A stretch of 64,000 nucleotides of DNA from Smallanthus sonchifolius (Eukaryota > Streptophyta > Magnoliopsida > Asterales > Asteraceae): assembly GCA_023525975.1 (NCBI GenBank), contig CM042027.1:86460007-86524006 (forward strand), given 5' to 3'. The translations under genes and the position numbers were made by a program. Positions 34,894-46,861 of this stretch are shown here, in pieces; within the stretch, counting starts at the first letter, position 1, and every line of letters starts with the position of its first letter. Below the pieces are notes generated by a model. It had not been told where the DNA came from. It was given only the letters and a program-made list of their open reading frames with translations, and made no database searches.

Positions 34894-37800
34894 ATGTCGG
34901 TTGATCACACTCGCAACAGCACCGCTCTTCTCGTCATCGATATGCAGGTTCCCTTTCTTTCTTAATTCCTTCTCACCCACACACACCTACACCTACACTT
35001 GCTATGTGCGTTTCTGTTGGATATAATTAATCAATTCCCCTTTGCAATTTGACTTATTTTTGACTTGTTTTTCCAGAATGATTTTGTGTTGGCAGATAGC
35101 CCAATGCGTGTCGATGGTGGTCTACCTATCGTCCCCAACGTTATCAAAGCCGTTGAACATGCTAGACACCGAGGCTTCCCTGTTATTTGGGTACCTTTCT
35201 ATATAAACATAATAACATCTTTTTACTTTCATTTTTTGTCAAAAGAGTGCTCAGTTTGACTTTCAGTGAGTATAACTATATAATGTATGATTTTGTAAAT
35301 TTTAGGCATAAAAAATGAGTAAAATCTATACCTTCTTTTACTTAACTAAGAATATACTACACCTTAGGCAAATCCACATTGTTCTGTAGGAGATGCCCCG
35401 CCTCAAAGATTGACACTTGAACATCCAACGCGTTTAGGGCGCATTGGTTGCGGATAACAGTTAAGCATGCTTAGGTGAGAGCAATGTCAGGATCTTTGTT
35501 TTAAAAAATGAGAAGCGCATTGAGGCAACAGGGTGTAAAACCGAGGCACGAAGCGCAAAAGCGCACGGTGCTTGTTTAAAATTTTTATGTATCTCGTAGG
35601 TTTTTAGTATCCTCTACCTAAAGTTTAGCTATCAATAAGCTTTATATATGATCTAATATAGAAATTACCTACATGTACAACCTAAAAAGCCCGCCATAGA
35701 ATATCCTGAACGGCGCTTAAGTTGTTTTTTCGTGTGCTTTTTCGCGCCTCAATTGCACCTTTTGTACAGACCGCGCCTAACCTACAAAAAAGCGAAGGGA
35801 CCTGCGCCTGTGATCGCCTTGTGCCTAGGTGCGCTTTTTAAAACCCAGACCAGGATGGGTGACCTCTGCGTAAGTTTTCACTCGGGCAACTAAAAACAAA
35901 TCTATGAGCTTCTAGTGGGCAAAGCTGATTATATTGGTTGGAATGAGATGTTGTATGTTACACTTTATCCCTCTTTAATGCATAAAGATTGACACTTAAA
36001 CATCCATGGCTCTCTTTGCTTTGTTTGGTTGGTCTAATCTCTCTTTATGTAAAACTTTTAGGTTTCAACGAGTATGTTGATGTAGAACAGAAAACATATT
36101 ATGTAAATTGCAAAGTTCACCAAGTAAAGACAGTAACGCTGCATTATATTTAAGTTTTCTTTCATTTCTTTTTTTGTGTTATGTTTTTATATTTGACTAA
36201 GTTTTCATCATTTCATGTAGGTTGTACGAGAGCATGACCCACTGGGAAGAGACGTTGAGCTATTTAGGAGGCATTTATACGCTGATGGAAAACCAAAACC
36301 GACTTCAAAAGGGAGCAAAGGTGCAGAACTGATTGATGGTCTAGTCATCAAACAAGAAGATTATAAGGTGGTAAAGACACGCTTTAGTGCATTTTTTGCC
36401 ACAAACCTTCATTCATTTTTACAAGGAGCAGGGATTGATAGTTTGGTGGTTGTTGGTAAATCAACTTTCTTTAGATTATTCTGTTTTTAATATGTTATTA
36501 TCAGTAGTTTAGCTTATGTGTATCTTTGATTACAGGTGTTCAAACTCCAAATTGCATAAGGCAGACTGTTTTTGATGCTGTAGCACTTGATTACAAGTCT
36601 GTTACAGTTATTGTTGATGCCACAGCTGCTGCTACGCCCGATGTGCATGCTGGTACACTTATTATCTTTTGCTTTACCGCTAGTTTTCTAATAAAATCCA
36701 TCATTTTCTTTTTCTCTAGAAATTAATTACTTGACTTGTGATTATCTACAAAACAAGATAATGATAATACTCTACTATTTAGAAACTAAACTCAACATTT
36801 ATAAACATGGATTGGATACTGTATGTTGAGGCCACCCATGCATCAAATTACTTTAGAAGCCACCAGGGCGGAGGTTTGTGACGCGTTTTTTTCAAGCTCC
36901 GCCACTGCCACCAAGTATGTATCCAGTTCTGTTGACACCAAATCTGGCTAAAACACACCTAATGACAAAAACGCCCTTAAAAAGTAAGCATAAAGCATAA
37001 CATTTATCAAATCATTTTGTGCACAATTCTCTATCTTAATTTTTATGTATATTTTTTTAAGTGAGATTTTACTGGGTATGTTTGTTTGTTCATTTTTTAA
37101 AATGAAAAACATTTCACATTTCAATCAATTATTTGGTTTTGTCACTGTTTGCAATAAGAGTTGTTGTTTCTGCTGGTGGTATTAGAGTATTAGTAGTAGT
37201 AGTAGTATTGACCAACTGACCATATAATCTTGCCTTATGGTTAAGTCTCAAAAGAGTTATTGTTCCTTCAAGTGACCTGTCATCTTAGTCAAACTCAAGA
37301 ACTCAACCTTTTGAAAAGCCCAAAAACTGTGGGAACATGCTTTAACATGGCTGCTTTGTCAAATAAGTGATACACATGATCACATACATCCAGCCAAATG
37401 TCAAACACTAGATTTTTTTTGTAATAATACTTTCTTGTACTCGGTTTTAACGCGCTATCTGTTTATAAAAAATGGACAAACATTGTTTAACCCAACAAAA
37501 CCATACCCAGAATTTACCTGTTTTGTACCTCAAAATTCCAGATGTGCATAGGTACTGTTAGGGTATCACACAACACAACACGCAACACACGCTAAAACGA
37601 ATAAACGACACGAAAGATTTATAGTGGTTCGGTCGGTATGACCTACATCCACTTGCTGCAACTAGGGTGTTTATTATATTTAGGTGCTTAAAGAATTACA
37701 AGACTATTACATCATATATATAGAGACTAGTCTAGGGTTAATAGCTTAACCAACAAGTTAAGCCCATATGGGGCCCAGCCCGAAACCCGTAACCTGACAG

Positions 37801-40800
37801 ACTCTAGGGCCGGCTGACCCTAAAAGCCTTCATACTCGACAATCTCCCACTTGGAGGCTTTGATAAACTTCAAACTGTCTCCGTCTTCTCTGTAGTCTTG
37901 TAACTTCTCTACCTCTAGCTGCAACGCCTTCTCATCATGATTCCTGAAGGCCAGTTGAAGCTATACATAGCTTCAACTTCTCTAAGGTCACCACCTTAGT
38001 AAGCATATCCGCGGGATTCTCCGTTCCTTTAATCTTTTCAAGCTTCAATGTACCATCACTGATCAAACCTCTGATGAAGTGATACCTAAGCTGAATGTGT
38101 TTCGTTTTTCCATGAAACACAGGATTCTTCCCTAGATGAATAGCGCTTTGATTGTCACAAAACAATGAACTATCTGGCTGTTTCTTCCCAAGTTCTTCCA
38201 GAAAATTCTTCAACCAAATCAACTCTTTACTGGCTTCAGCACAAGCCATATACTCAGCTTCAGTAGTTGAAAGAGCAACGCTCTTCTGTAATCTGGACAT
38301 CCAACTAACCGCAGTTCCTCCCACTGAAAAAACAAACCCGGTTGTGCTTTTATAAGAATCCTTGCATCCCCCAAGGTCTGCATCTGTATAGCCCCTTAGA
38401 ACAATATCTTTGCCTGAGAACCGTAACCCCATCTTCGCAGTGCCTTTCAAATATCTTAGCAGCCATTTGACTGCCTCCCAGTGTTCTTTTCCTGGATTAG
38501 ACATATAACGACTGACTACCCCCACGACATGTGCTATGTCTGGCCTCGTGCACACCATGGCATACATAAGACTTCCAACAGCTGATGCGTAAGGAACCTT
38601 AGCCATTTCGGCTATGTCTTCTTCAGTTTTTGGTGACTGGTCTTTTGAAAGCTTGAACTGACTCCCTAGTGGAGTGCTTCAGGACTTGGCATCTTTCATC
38701 TTGAATTTCTCTAACACTTTCCCAATGTACTTTTCTTGAGATAGTGTCAGAGATCCGTCTTTGTTCCTGGAGATACTCATTCCGAGTATCTGTTTGGCAG
38801 CACCCAGATCTTTCATTTCAAATTCTTCTGACATTTGCTTCTTCAGTTTCTTTATCTCTATCATGTCAGAACCTGCAATTAACATATCATCCACATATAG
38901 AAGGAGGATGATGTAGGACTTTTCTAACTTCTTGATGTAGTAGCAATGATCCATCTCACATCTCTTGTATCCGGATCTACCCATGAACTTGTCAAACTTT
39001 AGGTACCATTGCCTCGAAACTTGTTTTAGCCTATACAAACTCTTCTTTAGTCTACAGACTATGTTTTCTTTTCCTTTAACCTGAAACCCTTCAGGTTGAG
39101 CCATGTAAATATCTTCATTCAGATCCCCGTGTAAAAAAGCTGTCTTCACATCTAGCTGCTCTAGATGAAGACTCTCAGCACCAACAATACTTAGGACCAA
39201 ACTGATAGTAGTCATCTTCACAACCGGAGAGAAGATTTCATTGTAATTAACCCCCGGTTTCTGTTGAAACCCCTTAACTACCAATCTAGCTTTGTAACGC
39301 TTAGAACCATCGTGTTCATCTTTGACCCTGTACACCCATTTGTTGTGCAATGCTTTCTTACCGGAGGGAAGCTTTGTCAGTTCCCACGTTCTGTTCTTCT
39401 CTAAAGATTTCATTTCATCCTTCATTGCTATCTCCCACTGTAATGAATCTTTCAAACGAATGGCTTCTGTGTAGCACCGAGGTTCTCCGTTCTCTGTTAG
39501 CAACAGAAAATTAGCAGATGGAGAATATATCTCAGGCGGTGCATCAACTCTAGTAGATCTCCTGACCCACCGAGTCTCAGGAGGAATGGGAGCGGTAGCC
39601 GGTGATGGTTCTTCAATTTCTTCTTCAGAATTGTCACTATCGGTTGAATTTTCTTGAGTATCAACCTCTGAGCTCCCACTGTCTTGAATATCTGCTGGAG
39701 TTTCAGTATCACCTGTATTCTCGGTCTCAGTATCAACAACGATGTATTCTTTCTGAACTTCTGGTTTTGTTGCATTCTTGTCTTTGTATAACTCTGCTTC
39801 ATTGAACGTGACATTTTTACTTCTGATTACCTTCCTACTTTCAGAATCCCAAAGTCGGTAACCCATCTCGTCTAATCCGTAGCCAATGAACGTACACTTC
39901 TTGGCCTTTGGATCCAATTTATCCCTGTCACTCAATAAACGGTAAGCAGAACAACCAAATACCTTCAGATGTTTGAGACTAACCTCCTTTCCTTTCCACA
40001 CTTCCTCTGGTAATTTGAAACCCAAAGGAACAGACGGTCCACGATTAATTAGATAAGCCGCAGTGTTAACTGCATCGGCCCAGAACATTTTGGGGAGCCC
40101 TGCTTTTAACCTCATGCTCCTCGCCCTTTCATTAAGTGTTCTGTTCATCCGTTCTGCAACTCCATTTTGCTAAGAAGTTCCTGGGACTGTCTTGATCATC
40201 TTGATTCTCTGATCGGCACAATAATCAGTGAATTATTTGTTGATGTATTCCCCACCATTGTCCGACTTAAGGCATTTGACCTTCAAATCAGTTTCATTTT
40301 CAACAACAATTTTCCATTTCTTAAAGGTATCAAAAACTTCAAATTTATTTTTGAGGAAATAAACCCATACCTTTCGCGTTGCGTCGTCAATGAATGTCAC
40401 ATAGTAGGAAGATCCTTCTACCGATTGGACTGAAGTAGGTCCATAAACATCTGAATGAATAAGCTCCAGTTTCTAAGCTTTTGGTGCCTGACTTGTCTTC
40501 AAGAATGTGACTTTCTTCTGTTTACCGAGAACGCATGGTTCGCAAAATACGGTTTCAACTTTTTTTTAAATCTGGAAGCTTCCTTTTCTCGGCCAACATT
40601 TTCAATCCTTTATCACTCATATGTCCGAGTCGCTGGTGCCATAAATTAGATGGACTTGAACCTGAAGTCATGGCATTAACACCGTCGGCTGGTACCTCCA
40701 CCATGTACAGTGTCCCCCTCTTCTTTCCACGTGCAATCACTAGATTGCCCTTGATAACCTTCCATTGACCATCCCCGAAGAAAACCCCGTGACCTTGGTC

Positions 40801-43162
40801 ATCCAGCTGACCAATTGAAATTAATTTCCTCTTCAAGTTGGGAATTACTCTGATATCTTTCAATGTCCAAGTGGTTCCGAGTGTGGTTTTTAGATCAACA
40901 TCACCAATCCCTGCAATGTCAAGTGTCTTATCATTAGCCAAACGAACTTTACCAAAGTTACCTGTTCGTAGATTCTTCACAAGCTCTTGGCAAGGGACGA
41001 CGTGAAAAGAAGCTCCTGAATCCATGATCCAGGACTCGATAGTGTTTTCAACGCAGCAAATAAGAGCATCATCTTCTACTTCTTCTTCTTCGTCGGCTGT
41101 TACGTTGTTCAACTCTTTATTGTTTTTAGCAACGGCTGGTTTAGGACACTGGCTCCTAAAATGACCATTTTCTTTGCAATTCCAACATTCAATGTCAGCC
41201 CTTGGTTTTGACTGACCTCTCTTTCTGGACTTGGACCTACCCCTGTTATTGCCCCTTTCAGGTCTTCTCCCCCTTCCTTCAGTATGTAGAATAGAACTGG
41301 AAGATTCTCCAGCGTTTTTCCTACGCACGTCTTCATTTAGAATCAAATTTCGCATCCCCTTGAATGTGAGTTTGGCAGTTCCAGATGAACTACTGACAGC
41401 TGTAACAGTACCTGACCAGCTTTCGGGCAAAGAAGACAATAGAAGGAGAGATTGTACCTCATCCTCAAAGTTAATATCAACAGATTTTAACCGAGTTAAA
41501 GTAGAATTGAAATCATTAATATGGGCAGAAACAGACGAACCTTCTCTCAACTTGGTGTTAACCAATTGCCTGATGAGAAATACCTTATTAACGGCAGAGG
41601 GCTTCTCATACATGTCAGCCAGGGCTTTTAACAAACCAGAAGTGGTCTTTTCTTTGACTATGTTGTAGGCCACGTTCCTTGACAAAGACAACCTTACTAC
41701 TCCCAAGGCTTGTCTGTCTAGGAGATTCCAGTCGGCTTCAGACATCTTCTCTGGTTTTGCTGTCAAACCAATTATCGGAAGATGTAAGCACTTCTGATAG
41801 AGCATGTCTTCAATTTGCATTCTCCAGAATCCATAATCTTGTCCATCAAACGTCACTATCTTTACCTTACCTTCTTCTGCCATTGAAACAAAACTTACCG
41901 AGTAGAACTGATCGAGTCGAGACCAGGAACAGTGAACAAACACAGCAGTGGCGGCGGCCTGAACTTGTTGACTGTTCTATTGGACACTGTCTATTCAACC
42001 AATCTCAACCAAAATCAGTAATAAACGAGTAAGAACACCGATAAAAAAGTTTACCGGATTTAGGGTTTGACGGCTGCGATTGACCAGGTCAACAACAGCG
42101 GCTGCGGAAACGGGACAGAAATCAAATCTGTCAACGGCAGAGAAGGTGATGGACAACAGGGTTTTCGGCGGCGGAACCCTAATTAGCAGCGTTTTTTTTC
42201 ACGGCGGTACTGTAGCAGGCGAAAGCACTGTAGCAGTCGAAAAAACACTGTAATAGCCGGGAAAATACTGTTCATGAAGGTACTGTTCACGACGGGTACT
42301 GTTCACGCCGGAACCCTAGCACCCCGGGCAGCGGCTGTGAGTGTGACACGATCAAGAGCCAAGCTCTGATACCAGTTGTTAGGGTATCACACAACACGCA
42401 ACACACGCTAAAACGAATAAACGACACGAAAGATTTATAGTGGTTCGGTCGGTATGACCTACATCCACTTGCTGCAACTAGGGTGTTTATTATATTTAGG
42501 TGCTCAAAGAATTACAAGACTATTACATCATATATATATATATAGAGAGAGACTAGTCTAGGGTTAATAGCTTAACCAACAAGTTAAGCCCATATGGCCG
42601 CAGCCTGAAATCTGTAACCTGACAGACTCTAGGGCCGGCTGACCCTAAAAGCCTTCATACTCGACAGGTACTTGTATGACTAGGATTATCTTTAATGAGG
42701 GTGGGCAACTGCTGAATTAACATAGTATTTATATTTTAATTATGGGTTTGATGATGATTAGCCTTTAAAGGTGAATGTTTAGTTAAAAGCAAGCTATAAA
42801 GGCAGCATTTGGAATAATATTAAGATTGGGACCATGTCATGATCAATATACAGATAATATATCAAGCAAAGTCAAGTGTCAAGGTGTGTTTTTAGATTTA
42901 ATTACACGGATGGCCTCGTGGTATGCTCTGATTTCACTTTTGGCCCCTAACTTTGAGAAATTACAAGGATGATCCACATCTTTCCGTTTTGTAACATCAT
43001 TACTTAGATTATATCTTTGCCATCCTTTTTCTCATTATGCTTATAGATCAAAACTTGCTACTAAATCTTGTTAACCTTTTTTAACCAGCAAATATTTACG
43101 ACATGAAAAACATCGGAGTAGCAGCCCCAACACTTGAAGAATGGTGCGCGTCCAGTAACTGA
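34894..43162 (+). CDS. Isochorismatase-family hydrolase (At3g16190-like)
   Basis: Five exons (34894-34947, 35077-35190, 36221-36455, 36536-36652, 43089-43162), all GT-AG with consistent phases, encode 197 residues. The fold is the cysteine-hydrolase family that includes nicotinamidase. The D-K-C catalytic set is present: D16 in LLVIDMQNDF, K108 in VVKTRFSAFF, C141 in GVQTPNCIRQ. The D-x-H and second histidine that bind metal in true nicotinamidases are not evident, so nicotinamidase activity is doubtful. The closest plant relatives are annotated as probable inactive nicotinamidases. The last intron is about 6.4 kb because it holds a decayed Copia element in antisense. Splicing still yields a complete C-terminus ending TLEEWCASSN. 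No targeting signal is seen, so the protein is probably cytosolic. Confidence 0.9.
35430..35860. repeat. GCGC-rich imperfect palindrome in an intron
   Basis: Intron 2 of the isochorismatase-like gene holds AAGCGCATTGAGGC and AAGCGCAAAAGCGCAC on the left. Diverged complements (TTCGCGCCTCAATTGCACC, AGGTGCGCTTTTT) lie on the right. Probably an old MITE. Confidence 0.45.
37556..37841 (-). repeat. 3' LTR of the decayed Copia element
   Basis: 286 bp, starting TGTTAGGGTATCAC and ending TACTCGACA on the plus strand. Confidence 0.9.
37935..40148 (-). pseudogene. Copia integrase end, reverse transcriptase and RNase H, interrupted
   Basis: The minus-strand frame from 40148 covers the end of the integrase (ERARSMRLKAGLP), a long variable region and the reverse transcriptase (DVKTAFLHGDL, YVDDMLIAG). 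A TGA at 38679-38681 breaks it. The same frame resumes with the RNase H part (KSVALSTTEAEYMACAEA) to 37935. It resembles Tnt1-type (Tork lineage) Pol. Confidence 0.9.
40149..40554 (-). pseudogene. Copia integrase core, disrupted
   Basis: Continuation of the Pol frame with stops at 40170-40172, 40233-40235 and 40473-40475. A one-base frame change follows relative to the gag-protease part near a run of T at about 40560. Integrase motifs such as the zinc-region cysteines and SDNGGEY remain readable around the breaks. Confidence 0.85.
40555..41883 (-). CDS. Copia gag and protease part of the decayed element
   Basis: Open from the ATG at 41883 (MAEEGKVKIVTFDGQ); a few codons upstream are also open but lie beyond the likely start. 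Contains a gag domain, a basic linker, a CCHC knuckle (CWNCKENGHFRSQC) and the protease D-S-G-A motif (WIMDSGASFHVV), ending in the pre-integrase region (LWHQRLGHMSDKG). Frame lost at 40555. Confidence 0.88.
   Translation of the reverse strand: MAEEGKVKIVTFDGQDYGFWRMQIEDMLYQKCLHLPIIGLTAKPEKMSEADWNLLDRQALGVVRLSLSRNVAYNIVKEKTTSGLLKALADMYEKPSAVNKVFLIRQLVNTKLREGSSVSAHINDFNSTLTRLKSVDINFEDEVQSLLLLSSLPESWSGTVTAVSSSSGTAKLTFKGMRNLILNEDVRRKNAGESSSSILHTEGRGRRPERGNNRGRSKSRKRGQSKPRADIECWNCKENGHFRSQCPKPAVAKNNKELNNVTADEEEEVEDDALICCVENTIESWIMDSGASFHVVPCQELVKNLRTGNFGKVRLANDKTLDIAGIGDVDLKTTLGTTWTLKDIRVIPNLKRKLISIGQLDDQGHGVFFGDGQWKVIKGNLVIARGKKRGTLYMVEVPADGVNAMTSGSSPSNLWHQRLGHMSDKGLKMLAEKRKLPDLKKS
42377..42666 (-). 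repeat. 5' LTR of the decayed Copia element
   Basis: 290 bp. Differs from its partner mainly by a shorter ACACAACAC run and a longer TATATA/GAGAGA run. Confidence 0.9.
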
Positions 43163-43467
43163 ATCGTTAGCTGCTTTGCTTTCGAGGAGTTGTATGCCGG
43201 ATTGTTCAAAACAGGGGCGTAAGTATCTTTAAATTGAACGATGTATGATACTGTGTATTTTGTATTCTGTATTTCGATGATGATGATTAAGTCCAAAATG
43301 TACCTCGAAGTGATTTGAAGTGTAATCAAGTAATAATATTTTAAGTCGGGTTTTACATAGAGCTTACGAAACATTCTAATGGGTAATTTTTAACTGTATA
43401 AAACCATAAAACGTCTATAGTCTATACCTGATATCTACTGAAAACCTTATATTTACGTTTGGTAATT

Positions 43468-43571
43468 GTTGGTCTTCATACTCAGCTCCAGCGATGTTCG
43501 TTCCGGTTTGCTGCCACCTTACTTTGCCGGAACCGGAACGAACATTGCCGGAGCTGAGTATGAAGACCAAC
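43468..43571. repeat. Short strong hairpin
   Basis: Arms 43468-43508 and 43531-43571 are reverse complements over 41 bases with two mismatches (GGTCTTCATACTCAGCTCC). The loop is 22 bases. Size and stem resemble a young microRNA-like hairpin or a tiny fold-back element. No expression evidence is available. The frame on the minus strand through it is probably incidental. Confidence 0.75.
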
Positions 43572-43639
43572 ATTAATTTATATTTTGGTACAACTTTTGA
43601 ACAACTAACAAAGAAAAAACGCAACAAAAATCTTCTCTA

Positions 43640-43772
43640 TAGACGATAATATTAACAGGTTGGGTATTTGATAAATTTTAATAATCTCAATTTTACATCC
43701 AATTATAAAACTCTAATACCCGTCAGATACCTGTTACTTGTTATCCATGTATCCTGTTAATATTATCGTCTA
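43640..43772. mobile_element. 133-bp TIR element (MITE)
   Basis: Perfect 20-base terminal inverted repeats, TAGACGATAATATTAACAGG at 43640-43659 and its complement at 43753-43772, around an AT-rich centre. Confidence 0.7.
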
Positions 43773-44186
43773 AAAGTAAAATAAAGAAACAAATTTCCCT
43801 CAAAGAACGGTAAACAGTAAGTAAAATGAGGCTGTGAAACTCACCTTGAAGTGCTAACGCAAAAAGTACGGCTAATACCGAAGAAATCGCAGAGAGTCAG
43901 AGACGGTGTCCTAACCGAGTCTTACTAATCAAGTAGACACAAAAATGCATTTAGAACACCTAAAATATGTGACTAAGTCAACGAATAAAAAAGTGGCTAT
44001 ACAATCGGTTGCATACTCAAAACCCGCACGTCAAAATAAATTTAAAAAGAAAAATAACCACAATAGTAATAACTGTTTTTATATATTTACACGATACGCT
44101 CCATGTCAGATGATATTTTTTACCCTAGTCATAAAATATGTAAACAAGTTTTATGTAACGATACTATATTCGCATATTATTGTGAA
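43773..44186. other. Intergenic DNA, nothing recognised
   Basis: No gene recognised. The 81-codon frame at 43945-44190 is basic and AT-rich with no motif. Confidence 0.4.
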
Positions 44187-44220
44187 CTAGTTTTAAACAC
44201 CGTGTAACACACGGGGTGAA
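44187..44220 (-). mobile_element. Helitron 3' end
   Basis: The minus strand has the CCCCGTGTGTTACACGG hairpin, a short spacer and CTAG (44187-44190) then T, the same 3' signature as the copies at 32925 and 46606. The 5' end is not visible. Confidence 0.55.
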
Positions 44221-45130
44221 ACGTTCAGATTATATTGATAAATATCTTAACACATTTTTTTATACAAATTTGATATCAAACTTAATTAAAAAACTACTAA
44301 TTAAATATTAGCAAACTTTATTCTAACACATATTTATCTAAAATACGAAAGTTATATTTTAAAATTTTATATGTAAAATTAAAATTTTGGTTTTTTATTG
44401 ATAAAATTTTAAAAACTCACTTTTAGATAATAAACTTTAAAAACTCTTTTTTTTAAATATCCTATTTTTTTATTCTTGTTTTTTTTAATATTCACTTTTG
44501 ATGATAAATTTTAAAAAAAAGTGTGAGTCAATGCCCGTCTACCTGCTATCCTTATGTAATTTGCCTTGTTGATTGGAATGAATTATGGTTCGATTTAAAA
44601 AAAAAAATGGTTATAATGATGAAATTGATTTGGTAAAATGTTTATTTATATAATCCTTTTAAAAAAATGAGCTAAATATGAAAATATTAGATGGATGATG
44701 TAAATGTGGTTTTGGGAGGAAAATATATGGTGTTGACAAGTGAAATAAAATATTATTTTTTTTAATTATAATAGGGGTAAGTTGGATTTTATTAACCGGT
44801 ATTTAAAAAAATTTAAAGATACAAATACGTGAAATAAAGAATTAAAATAAGTAAAAATAAAAGAAAAGTGTAATTATGAGTGTGGTGTTAACTTTGATAC
44901 ACACCCGCACGTGTGTCTGGTTGCTTTCCAGCTTTCTGTAAAGTCCCCCCTTCGCTCAGCTTTCCCCCAATATATTACTCTTTTATTTCAAAAGAGAAAA
45001 ACAAAATATTCTCTTTGCACGTTTTAAAAATCTTAGATTTCAGTAGCTATAAGTTATTTTAATAAACTATATCTACTTAGATTTATTACAATGCATGTAA
45101 CATTTTGAATGTGAACCTAAGGTGTGTTTA
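44221..45130. other. AT-rich intergenic DNA, nothing recognised
   Basis: Long A and T runs. No gene or element border could be set. Confidence 0.4.
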
Positions 45131-45133
45131 AAT

Positions 45134-45500
45134 CAGTGTTTCAGAATCGAATCCAACAGCGAATCATTCATTTTAGAGGTCGGACCGGTTGGATCGGATT
45201 TAAGAATAGGATTACATCATAAATAATATAAAAATTAAACACTTTATATAGATACAAAATATAAAAAAAGTGTTTTTTATTTTATGTAAATTTTCAATTT
45301 TAATGACGGAATAAAAAATGCAACCTATAAATTAATCAAAAAATAAGATTTTGAAGGAAAAAATAAATAAAATAAAATAAAAAAAGTTTGAAATCCGGTC
45401 CGAACCGGTTAGATTAATAAACACGATTCAACTACACACAACCGAACCGATTATGTGTCCGGTTCCCGGTCTAACCTACTGGTCCGATTTGGTTAATGTT
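45134..45500. mobile_element. Diverged copy of the CCGGTTCGA-type hAT MITE
   Basis: Starts CAGTGTTTCAGAATCG and has the same layout as 26464-26985: GGTCGGACCGGTTGGATCGG, an AT-rich core, then CCGGTTCCCGGTCTAACC. The right end and target duplication are eroded. Confidence 0.6.
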
Positions 45501-46169
45501 TGTATAAGATTATTTCTTGTTTTCTTTATTTCTCCTTCCCATCTCTTATATTTTATTTTTAAATATCAATTTATTATTTTTGGAATAATAATTATTAATC
45601 TCTCATCAATTTTTTCCAAACTTATATTTATGTTCAATCTCATTTATAAAACAAGAAACTTAAATAAATTTTCGTAAGGATAAGTTCAAATAATATCTTC
45701 CTTTAGCTTTTTTCAATTGTATTTATGTGTTTGTATTTTCTCATTCTCTCCTTAAATTCTATTTGGCAATAATTTTGAATTATTTAATTTGGTTGCACAT
45801 TACACATTATTATTTTGATGTGCATTCAAAACCCCACCCAACTAAAATCCAATTTATTTTCCACTGTAAACTATTTACCGAAGATTAATATTACAATAAA
45901 ATTTAAAGGTGCATACATGCCTTCATGTATAACCTTACCCTTCATCATAAACCTTCATTTTTATATTTAGTAATTATTTATGATAGATTTATCATAAAAG
46001 TACTTGGGTGTACATACCACCTTCTTTTGTGTATAAACTATCACACTTAATTTATATAATATCTATACTATATAATAAATAAGGGTTTTGGTTCCTATTA
46101 ATTGCACAAACTTTCTTTAATTGTTTTTTAATAAGTTTTTTATGGAAAAGTAATAATATCTATACTACA

Positions 46170-46606
46170 TCTATATACTATATAATAAATAAATGTTTTT
46201 ACTGTCACGTCTCGCCTCTATATTCATTCTCACCATTGTTTTCCGTCTCTCTTTTATTTAATGCACTTCTATATTTTAATAATAATATATATTTAAAGAA
46301 AACGCTAATTATACTAATAAAACATATTTATTTTAAATTATCCCTTATTATAAGAAATTTTGAAATTTAATTATGTAACTTTTATTTCAATCAAATAGTA
46401 AATGAAAAACAAATTAAATTAAATAATAATTAACGTATTTTCGAAACCCAATTATATATTAGTTTTTACATATTTTGAGTTTGTTTCTATCCTTAGTATA
46501 TGTAATATATTTTTACACCTTTAATATATACATAAAAATTTTAAAAAATTATATATTGATATTTTTTTAGTTTTCACCCCGTGTGTAGACACGGGATATA
46601 AACTAG
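46170..46606 (+). mobile_element. Non-autonomous Helitron, about 437 bp
   Basis: Begins A|TCTATATACTATATAATAAA and ends with the perfect stem CCCGTGT-GTAG-ACACGGG (46578-46595), an A-rich spacer and CTAG|T. Its interior matches the copy at 8928-9320 over most of its length. Two more TCTATACTA starts (46062, 46159) just upstream are remnants of related copies. Confidence 0.78.
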
Positions 46607-46677
46607 TTTTTTAATAAATTCAACCTCATAGAGTTATAGTCAAATCACCACAAAAGACGAAAAAAAAAAATTAAGAT

Positions 46678-46861
46678 CATGGTCGCAAAAGTCGCTAGGC
46701 GCTCCCTAGTCGGAGTCGGGAGTACTCGGGAAGTACTCGGCCTAGGCGGAGAGTACTCTGGGAGTACTCGGCCTAGTCCTAGAGTACTCGGGCCTCGGCA
46801 ACCTACCTTGTAGCGATTACTCGGGTAGTACTCGGCATCGGAGACCTTGTTTACAACTATG
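46678..46861. mobile_element. 184-bp hAT-type MITE with GAGTACTCGG repeats
   Basis: An exact 8-bp duplication ATTAAGAT (46670-46677, 46862-46869) flanks imperfect termini CATGGTCG and CAACTATG. The body has five or more GAGTACTC-type palindromic motifs and CGGCCTAG repeats. Non-coding. Confidence 0.75.

Larger units (their letters stand above)
37556..42666 (-). mobile_element. Decayed Ty1/Copia element (Tnt1-like), antisense in intron
   Basis: 5111 bp. The 3' LTR is 37556-37841 and the 5' LTR 42377-42666, with an exact 5-bp duplication GGTAC (37551-37555, 42667-42671). On the minus strand the primer site TGGTATCAGAGC (42363-42374) follows the 5' LTR, and a purine tract AAGTGGGAGAT precedes the 3' LTR. 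The LTRs differ by small indels (a CA-repeat, a TA/GA repeat) and several substitutions, so the insertion is clearly older than the one at 17512. The polyprotein has at least four in-frame stops and one shift, so it cannot act on its own. Confidence 0.95.

Noticed and set aside
43415..43627. Minus-strand frame through the short hairpin
   Set aside because: The frame is explained by the palindrome; no homologue is recognised.
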